From NCBI GenBank assembly GCA_021324465.1, contig JAJPJB010000081.1:1-40997 (forward strand): DNA of 40,997 bases, read 5' to 3'. The translations under genes and the position numbers were made by a program. Of the stretch, positions 34,000-40,548 are shown in pieces (within the stretch, counting starts at the first letter, position 1; each line of letters opens with the position of its first letter). This DNA is from Hyphomicrobiaceae bacterium (GTDB taxonomy: Bacteria > Pseudomonadota > Alphaproteobacteria > Rhizobiales > Xanthobacteraceae). The notes below the pieces were generated by a model. That model saw only the letters and a list, made by a program, of their open reading frames with translations. It made no database searches and was not told the DNA's origin.

Positions 34000-35241
34000 A
34001 TGTCGGTCGCCGAAAACAGCCCGCTGACCAAGGGCTATCAACCGGTAATCTGGAATTTCAAGCTCTTGGCGCACGACATGCTCGCGGGCTTCGGCGGCAT
34101 GGGTGAGGGCATGTCGGTGCAGATCGCCCCCGACGGGCGGCGCATCATCTGGCTTGCGCATGAGAGCGCGCCGAAAAATTTTACCGCGGTCGATGTCAGC
34201 GATCCGCGCAAGCCGAAAGTGGTCTGCCAGACGGATCTGCCGCATGCCAATATGCGATCGAACTCACTGGAGACCTGCGGCAATCTAATGGCCGTTGCCT
34301 ATCAGACCTCCAAAAAGAATTCGCAGCCTGCCGGTTTCGAGCTGTTCGACATTTCCAAGCCGGAGAATCCGAAGTCGATTTCCTTCTTCGACTGCTCCGG
34401 CCCGCATTCGCGCGGCGTGCACCAGCTGTGGTTCTGCGACGGCGAATATGTTCATTGCTCGTCGGGTTCCCGCGATTTCGTGCCGACGCACCCGCTCGAT
34501 GATCAGTTCTATCGCTGTATCGATGTGCGCAATCCGTCGAAGCCGGTCGAGGTCGGCCGGTGGTGGATGCCGGGCACGCGCCAGGGCGACAACGTGATGC
34601 CGCCGTCGCGGCATCCGATCGACAAGGGGTTCCGCGCCCACAATTGCAACGTCTATCCGCAGCGCGGCGACCGCTGCTATCTCGCCTATATTGACGGCGG
34701 CATGTTCGTGCTCGACATTTCCGACAAGGCCAATCCGAAAAAAGTGTCGTCGTGGACCAATTCACCGCCCTATACCGGCTTCATGCACACCATCGTGCCG
34801 CTGTTCGACCGCGGCCTGATGCTGATCACCGACGAGTCGACGGAGAACAACGCCAAGGACTGGCCGAAGCTGATCTGGGTGCTCGACGCCCGCGAGGAAA
34901 CCAATTTGGTGCCGATCGCGACCTGCCCGCTGCCCGATCCGGCTGTCTACGCTCAAGCCGGCCGTTTCGGCGCGCATAATATTCATGAGAACGTTCCGCT
35001 GCCCACGGCGTGGCATTCCGATCAGATCGTGCTCGGCACCTTCTTCAATGGCGGCTTGCGGGCCTACGACATTTCCAATCCGTATCAGCCGAAGGAAGTC
35101 GGCGTGTTCATGCCGCCGGCGCCGCCCGGCGCGCCGACCGGCACGATCCAGATGAACGATGTCTTTGTCGATGAGCGAGGCATCGTTTATGCCGTCGATC
35201 GCCATGTCGGCGGGCTGTACATTCTGGAGATGGATTTCTGA
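34000..35241 (+). CDS. LVIVD-repeat beta-propeller protein with recurring histidines
   Basis: 413-residue protein without signal peptide, built of repeats of about 45-60 residues that each contain a strand like FELFDISKPENPK, MFVLDISDKANPK or LRAYDISNPYQPK, the LVIVD propeller repeat. A His recurs where each repeat re-enters the body: H82 (PHANM), H141 (GVHQLW), H214 (AHNCNV), H263 (MHTIVP), H326 and H329 (AHNIHEN). Such an array could bind a metal on the propeller axis, as the four His do in carotenoid oxygenases; this is inference. AGAGAGGA precedes the ATG at 34000. A metallochaperone GTPase follows after 9 bases. No function is established for close relatives known to me. Confidence 0.78.
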   Translation: MSVAENSPLTKGYQPVIWNFKLLAHDMLAGFGGMGEGMSVQIAPDGRRIIWLAHESAPKNFTAVDVSDPRKPKVVCQTDLPHANMRSNSLETCGNLMAVAYQTSKKNSQPAGFELFDISKPENPKSISFFDCSGPHSRGVHQLWFCDGEYVHCSSGSRDFVPTHPLDDQFYRCIDVRNPSKPVEVGRWWMPGTRQGDNVMPPSRHPIDKGFRAHNCNVYPQRGDRCYLAYIDGGMFVLDISDKANPKKVSSWTNSPPYTGFMHTIVPLFDRGLMLITDESTENNAKDWPKLIWVLDAREETNLVPIATCPLPDPAVYAQAGRFGAHNIHENVPLPTAWHSDQIVLGTFFNGGLRAYDISNPYQPKEVGVFMPPAPPGAPTGTIQMNDVFVDERGIVYAVDRHVGGLYILEMDF

Positions 35242-35250
35242 TCGCGACCG

Positions 35251-36282
35251 ATGCTCGACCTTTTCCCCTCGCGCGAGGCCGGCCCGTTCGGGCGGCGGCT
35301 TAAGCGCGAGCGCGGCGCGCGCATTCCGGTCACCGTGGTCACCGGATTTCTCGGCGCCGGCAAGACGACACTGATCCGCCGGTTCCTGCAATCGCCGGAC
35401 GGCGCCGGCACCGCGGTGATCGTCAACGAGTTCGGCGCGGTCGGTATCGACGATGCGCTCATTCGCGACAGCGCCGAAGAAACCGTTCTCCTTGGCAATG
35501 GCTGCGTCTGCTGCATCACCCGCACCGATTTGCAGCTGGCGCTGCGCCGGCTCGTTTTTGACCGCGAGCGCGGCACGGTTCCGCCATTCGGCAGGGTCAT
35601 CATCGAAACGTCGGGTCTCGCCGATCCAGGGCCGATTCTGCAGACGTTCTCGACCGATCGCGCGCTCGGCGGCGAATTCCATATCGATGTCGTGCTTGCG
35701 GTCGTCGATGCCGTCAATGGCAGAGCCGAGCTGGAGAGCGCCGCCGAGGCGCGCAAACAGGTTATCTTCGCCGATCGGCTGGTGATCTCAAAGGCCGATC
35801 TCGCGACCGAGACGGCGGTCGGCACTTTGACACGCCGCCTGAGGGTGCTCAATCCGCGCGCGGCGATCGACATCGCCGTTGCCGGCGCCCTTGAGCCGAG
35901 CCATATCGTCGAGCCGACCACGAGCGAACGCAGCGGCTTTGTCGCTGAAGCCGAGCACGGTGACGGCATTAAGAGCTTTGTGATCGTACAGGATCAGCCG
36001 GTCGACTGGCAGATATTCTCCCGGGCGATGGAGACGCTGATCGCACTGCGCGGCGCGGATCTCCTGCGCGCCAAAGGCATTCTCAACGTCGCAGGCTGCC
36101 GCGGCCCGGTCGTTGTGCAATATGTGCAGCATCTATCGCATCCGCCGGTCGAGCTGGAACGTTGGCCGGCTTCTGACGATGATCGCGTCAGCCGCCTCGT
36201 GTTCATCACGCGCAATATCGCCGAAGGCGACGTCACGGGGTTGTTTGCGGCGGTTGCCGCGCTTGCCAAGACTCAGAGCTAA
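35251..36282 (+). CDS. CobW/COG0523 family G3E GTPase, putative metallochaperone
   Basis: 343-residue GTPase. The P-loop GFLGAGKT is at 32-39, the metal-binding CxCC motif GNGCVCCI at 83-89 (Cys85, 87, 88), ETSGLADP supplies the G3 region and SKAD the G4 base motif. A C-terminal CobW_C domain starts about residue 235 (IKSFVIVQDQPVDWQIFSRAMETLI). Family members deliver Zn, Co or Fe to client enzymes. Coupling to the LVIVD gene (9-base gap) and the facing amidohydrolase operon suggest a local client. It lacks the His-rich tail of many Zn chaperones. It is convergent with the Rieske gene, 27 bases apart. Confidence 0.92.
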   Translation: MLDLFPSREAGPFGRRLKRERGARIPVTVVTGFLGAGKTTLIRRFLQSPDGAGTAVIVNEFGAVGIDDALIRDSAEETVLLGNGCVCCITRTDLQLALRRLVFDRERGTVPPFGRVIIETSGLADPGPILQTFSTDRALGGEFHIDVVLAVVDAVNGRAELESAAEARKQVIFADRLVISKADLATETAVGTLTRRLRVLNPRAAIDIAVAGALEPSHIVEPTTSERSGFVAEAEHGDGIKSFVIVQDQPVDWQIFSRAMETLIALRGADLLRAKGILNVAGCRGPVVVQYVQHLSHPPVELERWPASDDDRVSRLVFITRNIAEGDVTGLFAAVAALAKTQS

Positions 36283-36312
36283 TTCACGCAAGGCAAGCTA
36301 GCTGTGAAGCTA
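36277..36312. terminator. Possible bidirectional terminator between CobW-type and Rieske genes
   Basis: AGCT..TTCAC (36277-36287) pairs with GTGAAGCT (36304-36311), with a 3-base bulge. An AGCTAGCT palindrome lies within the loop. The structure spans both stop codons of the convergent genes. No T-tract is present, so the call rests on position and symmetry alone. Confidence 0.3.
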
Positions 36313-36678
36313 GTCCGGCACGCTGACGTAGATTTTGCCGTCACGGACGGCGACCGGCACCGGCGTCAGGCGCACCGACGCGTCGCCCGGATGGCAACCG
36401 GTGGCGAGATCGAACTCATAGCCGTGCCAGGGGCAGACGATGTGGCGCTGCTTGCCAAATCGCAGCCCAGCGCTTTTTTTATCCGACGTGATGATCTCTT
36501 CGACCTGATGAAAAATCTTGCCCTGGCAAACCGGGCCGCCGGCGTGCGGACAGATGTTTTCGTAGGCCAGCACCTTGCTGCCAGTGCGGAAGATGCCGAC
36601 TTCGAGATTATCGAGGGCAAAAACGCGGTAATCGCCGTCGGCGATATCGCTCAGCTTCCCGACTGCAACTTCCTGCAT
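36310..36678 (-). CDS. Rieske [2Fe-2S] ferredoxin-like protein with expanded cluster loop
   Basis: 122-residue soluble Rieske protein for electron transfer. The first cluster motif is CPHAGGPVC (Cys43, His45) and the second CPWHGYEFDLATG (Cys82, His85). The gap between them is 36 residues where about 15-17 is usual, because KIFHQVEEIITSDKKSAGLRFGKQRH is inserted. VRLTPVPVAVRDGKIYVSVP is the normal C-terminal strand pair. I start at the ATG at 36678, with AGAAGG nine bases upstream; a GTG at 36708 would overlap the preceding stop (GTGA) and add 10 residues. It is the third gene of a leftward operon. No oxygenase alpha subunit is present. Confidence 0.88.
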   Translation of the reverse strand: MQEVAVGKLSDIADGDYRVFALDNLEVGIFRTGSKVLAYENICPHAGGPVCQGKIFHQVEEIITSDKKSAGLRFGKQRHIVCPWHGYEFDLATGCHPGDASVRLTPVPVAVRDGKIYVSVPD

Positions 36679-36704
36679 AGACATCCACCTTCTGTGCTGC
36701 TCCG

Positions 36705-37076
36705 TCACTCAATTCCAGGCGGGCGATGAAACCAGATCGCCACGTCGAACATGTTGAGATCGGCGGCGCGGATCATTCCGCAGGCGGTCACTACAGTCTC
36801 GGTCGCGGTCACGGCGCCATGCGGGAACGGTGCGAGGTTATGGCCGCGCCGCTCGACTTTTGCGGCATAGAGCTTTACCGCCGCGGAAAGTATCCGCTGC
36901 AGAGCAGCATCAGAAATCGCGTCGGGCTCGCCGCACTTGAGCGCCGCGCGGGCAGCGGCGCAAAAGTCTGTGCCCTGATTGCCAGGCTGGCTGCTCGCGA
37001 TTTGTCGGCGCGACCTCGTGCCGCCTCGCCCAGCGGCGACGGACATGCGCTTGGCCGCTTTGCGAGCCTTTACCAT
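36705..37076 (-). CDS. Conserved hypothetical protein between amidohydrolase and Rieske genes
   Basis: 123-residue protein of unknown function. The N-terminal 40 residues are basic (MVKARKAAKRM...), and the conserved-looking part (about 52-120) is ISDAALQRILSAAVKLYAAKVERRG followed by AVTATETVVTACGMIRAADLNMFDVAIWFHRPP, mostly helical and reminiscent of a small family I have seen beside Rieske and amidohydrolase genes. I start at the ATG at 37076, 17 bases after the amidohydrolase stop; the frame is open further inside that gene. It overlaps or abuts the Rieske gene, so the three genes form one operon. It could be a subunit or scaffold of the enzyme; this is inference. Confidence 0.7.
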   Translation of the reverse strand: MVKARKAAKRMSVAAGRGGTRSRRQIASSQPGNQGTDFCAAARAALKCGEPDAISDAALQRILSAAVKLYAAKVERRGHNLAPFPHGAVTATETVVTACGMIRAADLNMFDVAIWFHRPPGIE

Positions 37077-37093
37077 GCGAGAATTCTTGCCGC

Positions 37094-38416
37094 TCACGCC
37101 GTTACCGCCACGCGACTCGCCGGCTCCCTGCTGCTCTTGATCAGCTTGTGTTTTGGAATTTCCAAGTTGAACAGACGCGCTGCGTTCAATCCCAAAATAT
37201 TGCGCTTTGCTTCCTCGTCCAGGAACGGCAGCGTGGTGATGGAAGACGGCAGATCGAAATCCCAATGCGGCCAGTCCGAAGCAAACAAGAGCTGCGTCTT
37301 CGCTTTAATCGCGTCAAAGGTCGCCTCGGTGAGCTGCATATTCGAGCGCTCCAGCGGCTGGCTGGTGAAATACATGTCGGCGATATATTCGCTCGGCCGG
37401 CGCTTGAGCAGCGGCGCTTCCGACGAGCGCATCATGTACTCGGAATCAAGCCGCTGCATCATGAACGGGACCCAGGCGAGCCCGCTTTCGATCCAAAGCA
37501 CCTTAAGCTTCGGAAAACGTTCGGGAAGGCCGTTGATGATCCAGTTCGTCAGATGAATCATGTTGAAGTAGACGAACGAGATCGAGTGCATGGAGATGAA
37601 ACGGTTGCACTGCTGCATCGACTGGTCGCCCCAGTGGAAGCCGGAATGGAAGGCCAGCGGCTTTCCGGTCGCCTGAATGGCCGAGTAAAGCGGCATATAG
37701 CTGTCGTGATTGACCGCGCGGTAGCGTGTCGACGTGACCGAGTAGCCAATGACGCCCGGCGTATCAGCGTATCGCTCCACCGCTTTGACACTCTCCTCCG
37801 GATGATTGAACGGCAGATACAACATCGCCTTGATACGCCGGTCCTGTGGTAGAATCTCCTCCGTCAGCCATTTGTTGAAAGCGTTGCCGATTGTCACTTC
37901 CATTTCGATCTGCGGGTGCATCCCGAGCACCAGCATTGGCGTCGGAAACACCACCATGTAGTCAATGCCCATGGAATCCATGGCGCGCCGGACGAGTGTC
38001 ACCTGCGCGTGCGTGCGGCCGCCCGGCACCGGCTCGCCAAGCCGCTGCTGATGGGGAATGCGGCCGAACACATCCTGATGCAAAAACCCCGGTGTGGCAT
38101 TGAGCAGGCCCGGCGGCGAGCCGCCACGCTCCTTAAAGGCGCGCGCCATCTGCCGATAGACATCGCTGTCCATGCGATCGACGATTTCCGACCAGAACGC
38201 CGTCTCGGTGACATGAGCATCGACGTCGACGATCAAGTAATCGTGCGCTTTGGCGTCCTTGGCCGCGTGAGCCAGAATGTGGCGCGTGTCGGTGAGATTG
38301 TTGATCTTGGGCAGCACGGCGACGCGCGCGGTGTTCTTGCCATTCTTACTGCCGTTTCTGCCGGCGGCCGGTATTTTATTGCGACCGTTTCCGGTGCGCG
38401 GCACTCTTTTCAACAT
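37094..38416 (-). CDS. Amidohydrolase-2 family metal-dependent hydrolase/decarboxylase
   Basis: 440-residue TIM-barrel enzyme of PF04909 (ACMSD/gamma-resorcylate decarboxylase-like). After a basic, probably disordered N-terminus of about 60 residues comes strand 1, LIVDVDAHVTE (Asp66 and His68 in place of the common HxH). LAFHSGFHWG follows (His257, His261), then LWIESGLAW, and LLFASDWPHWDFD with the strand-8 Asp381. Such members hydrolyse amides/lactones or decarboxylate aromatic or unsaturated acids. GGAGG precedes the ATG at 38416. It leads the operon with the hypothetical and Rieske genes and faces the metallochaperone, a likely source of its metal. The substrate is unknown. Confidence 0.9.
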   Translation of the reverse strand: MLKRVPRTGNGRNKIPAAGRNGSKNGKNTARVAVLPKINNLTDTRHILAHAAKDAKAHDYLIVDVDAHVTETAFWSEIVDRMDSDVYRQMARAFKERGGSPPGLLNATPGFLHQDVFGRIPHQQRLGEPVPGGRTHAQVTLVRRAMDSMGIDYMVVFPTPMLVLGMHPQIEMEVTIGNAFNKWLTEEILPQDRRIKAMLYLPFNHPEESVKAVERYADTPGVIGYSVTSTRYRAVNHDSYMPLYSAIQATGKPLAFHSGFHWGDQSMQQCNRFISMHSISFVYFNMIHLTNWIINGLPERFPKLKVLWIESGLAWVPFMMQRLDSEYMMRSSEAPLLKRRPSEYIADMYFTSQPLERSNMQLTEATFDAIKAKTQLLFASDWPHWDFDLPSSITTLPFLDEEAKRNILGLNAARLFNLEIPKHKLIKSSREPASRVAVTA

Positions 38417-38622
38417 CGGCGTCCTCCACTCGGCAAACATTCTTGGCAGCGGCGGCGGCCAAGGTCTATCGGCCGGCCGCGGCTTTGCGCCAAGCCTAGC
38501 AGCAATTGCGCCGGATGCACGTGAAACTCGCGCTGCCGTTGACCCTTCGTGGAGCCGGGTGCTAGCGTCCGACAGCGATTTTTCCTGCGGTGCAAAGCAG
38601 ATGCAGCCGGTCGCTGTTCGTC

Positions 38623-39480
38623 ATGAAACTCCCGCCATTTGAGTATGCCTGCCCCGCGACAATAGCTGAAGCGGTTGCTCTCTTGGCCGCACATAACGGC
38701 GAAGCCAAGCTTCTCGCCGGCGGCCAGAGCCTGCTGCCGATGCTCGCCTTTCGTGTTGCGGCGCCATCGCTGCTTGTCGATCTGGGAAAGCTCTCTGAGT
38801 TGCGGCAGATCAGAGTCGCGGACGAGGGGGTTACCATCGGTGCGATGGTACGCTGGCGCGACGTTCTCGCGCATGCGCAATTGCACGCGGCGCACCCGCT
38901 CCTGGTCGCCGCCGTCCAGCACGTCGCGCATCATCAGATCCGCAACCGTGGCACGATCGGCGGCAGCCTCGCTCATGCAGACCCGGCAGCGGAACTGCCG
39001 GGCGTCGCGGTAACCTGTGATGCGGATATCACTGTAGTCGGCAGGGCCGGCGAACGCGTGATCGCGGCGCGCGATTTCTTTCGCGGTCCGCTGATGACGG
39101 CGCTGAAGGCGGACGAGATCATCACCGAGGTCCACCTCCCGGCCTGGCCGGCACGGCGGCGTTTTGGCTTTTGCGAGTTCGCCCGCCGGCGGGGCGATTT
39201 TGCGCTTGCGGCGGCGGCGGTGTTTTATGACCCGGATGGCGCCGGCCATGTCCACAATGCCCATATCGGCGCCATTGGCGTCGCCGATGCGCCTTTGCGG
39301 CTCGCGCAAGTCGAACTCGTCATCAACGGTCGCGCGCTGGATGATGCGACGATCGCGAGGGCCGAAGCGGCCGCCTCGGCCGCGGTTGATCCGGCCGATG
39401 ACATTCACGCCAGCGGCGCCTACCGCAAGCACCTGATCGGCGTCATGGTCGAACGCGCGCTGCGCAGTGCTGCGGGGTGA
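38623..39480 (+). CDS. FAD-binding medium subunit of a molybdenum hydroxylase (CoxM/CutM type), orphan
   Basis: 285-residue FAD subunit of the xanthine oxidase/CO dehydrogenase family. The two FAD motifs are AGGQS (32-36, AGGQSLLPML) and TIGGSLAHADPAAELP (111-126). The C-terminal CO_deh_flav_C domain has RRRGDFALAAAAVFY. It passes electrons from the Fe-S subunit to FAD in complete enzymes. The frame is open to 38590, but the ATG at 38623 matches the family start (MKLPPFEYACPAT). Neither the small 2Fe-2S subunit nor the large Mo subunit is next to it: the next gene is on the other strand after a repeat. Confidence 0.9.
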   Translation: MKLPPFEYACPATIAEAVALLAAHNGEAKLLAGGQSLLPMLAFRVAAPSLLVDLGKLSELRQIRVADEGVTIGAMVRWRDVLAHAQLHAAHPLLVAAVQHVAHHQIRNRGTIGGSLAHADPAAELPGVAVTCDADITVVGRAGERVIAARDFFRGPLMTALKADEIITEVHLPAWPARRRFGFCEFARRRGDFALAAAAVFYDPDGAGHVHNAHIGAIGVADAPLRLAQVELVINGRALDDATIARAEAAASAAVDPADDIHASGAYRKHLIGVMVERALRSAAG

Positions 39481-39528
39481 CTTGAACAATACCGATTGAC
39501 GGCTTGCGCCGAGCCTGGAGCTCTTGTG

Positions 39529-39554
39529 TTTTGTCGCATTTTCCTGCGGAAAAC
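39529..39554 (+). repeat. Partial copy of the dispersed intergenic element
   Basis: 26 bases from TTTTGTCGCATT to GCGGAAAAC that match 22715-22740 at 23 of 26 positions, in the same orientation. The flanking hairpin half of the full element is not present. It lies in the 90-base gap between the convergent CoxM-type and binding-protein-like genes, as the full copy also lies between convergent genes. Confidence 0.7.
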
Positions 39555-39570
39555 TCCTGAAAGTTCACAT

Positions 39571-40548
39571 CTAGCCGTAAGTTGGCACGAACAGCTTCTC
39601 GATCGGGATGGGTGCGGCGATCAGGCCCTGCTCGACCATGTAAGTCACGAGCGCTTCGAGCGTCGGACGGTTCGGCTCGACGCCGTACGGCCAGCAATCG
39701 CCGCCGAACAGCGCGTCGATCTCGGCCACATGGTCGGGCAGCCACGGCAGCATGTAGCGCAGCGTCCCGGAGTTCCGCATTTTCTCCCAGGCCCGGTCTT
39801 TAGCGGCACAGAGGGCGTTGTACAGGCTGGTCGCTACAAACGGGTGGCGCTCATAAACATCGTTGCGGATGACGATCAGGTGCATGATCGGAAAGATTCG
39901 GGTGCGGCGGAAATAGTCCTGCTCGCGCGCCCGGAAATCCGGGAACAGCCGCATCACGTCGGGATGCCGGTTGAGCGCGCGCGGCAGGTTCGAGCCGATG
40001 ATCGCCTGAATCTCGCCGGCAGCCAGGAGATCGCTCAGCGACTTGCCGCTCCGGTTCGGCGTGATCTTGGCCGGCCCAAGCAGCGGCATCACGGCAGGAT
40101 TGCCATAGCCGCCGGGCTCATTGACCGCGCCCTGCACCCACTCGATGGTCGACAGATCGATGCCGAGATCGTGCTGCATCAAACCGCGCACGAAGATGGC
40201 GGCGGTCTGGGTGTAGAGCGGCACGCCGATCCGCTTGCCGGGGAGGTCCTTGGGCGAGGCGACGAACTTGCGGTTCACCACGATGAAGCCGTGGCGGAAG
40301 ACGCGCGAGGCGAAGACCGGCAGCGCCACAAATGGGAGTTTCTTTGCGGCGAAGCGGCTGATGAATTCAGACGCCGACATCTCGCAGGCGTCGAATTCGA
40401 GCCGGCTGGACATGCGATCAAAGATTTCCCGTGGATTGTCCATGACCAGGAAGTTGAGATCGATACCGTCGGGTTTGATCTCGCCAGTCTGTAGCGCGAG
40501 CATGCGGTCATAGAGGCCGCAGGCAAAAGTCATCGGCAGAGCGGGCAT
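39571..40548 (-). CDS. 4,5-dihydroxyphthalate decarboxylase-like / NMT1-like protein
   Basis: 325-residue protein of the Pht5-like family, which has a periplasmic-binding-protein fold. LPMTFACGLYDRMLALQTGEIKPDGIDLNFLVMDNPREIFDRM at the start and EFDACEMSASEFISR, FVALPVFASRVFRHGFIVVN follow the pattern of 4,5-dihydroxyphthalate decarboxylases. There is no signal peptide, so a cytoplasmic enzyme or ligand-binding role fits better than ABC uptake. The ATG at 40548 is preceded by AAAGG; a GTG directly before it is possible. Many proteins of this family lack proven decarboxylase activity, so the function is open. It is convergent with the CoxM-type gene. Confidence 0.82.
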   Translation of the reverse strand: MPALPMTFACGLYDRMLALQTGEIKPDGIDLNFLVMDNPREIFDRMSSRLEFDACEMSASEFISRFAAKKLPFVALPVFASRVFRHGFIVVNRKFVASPKDLPGKRIGVPLYTQTAAIFVRGLMQHDLGIDLSTIEWVQGAVNEPGGYGNPAVMPLLGPAKITPNRSGKSLSDLLAAGEIQAIIGSNLPRALNRHPDVMRLFPDFRAREQDYFRRTRIFPIMHLIVIRNDVYERHPFVATSLYNALCAAKDRAWEKMRNSGTLRYMLPWLPDHVAEIDALFGGDCWPYGVEPNRPTLEALVTYMVEQGLIAAPIPIEKLFVPTYG

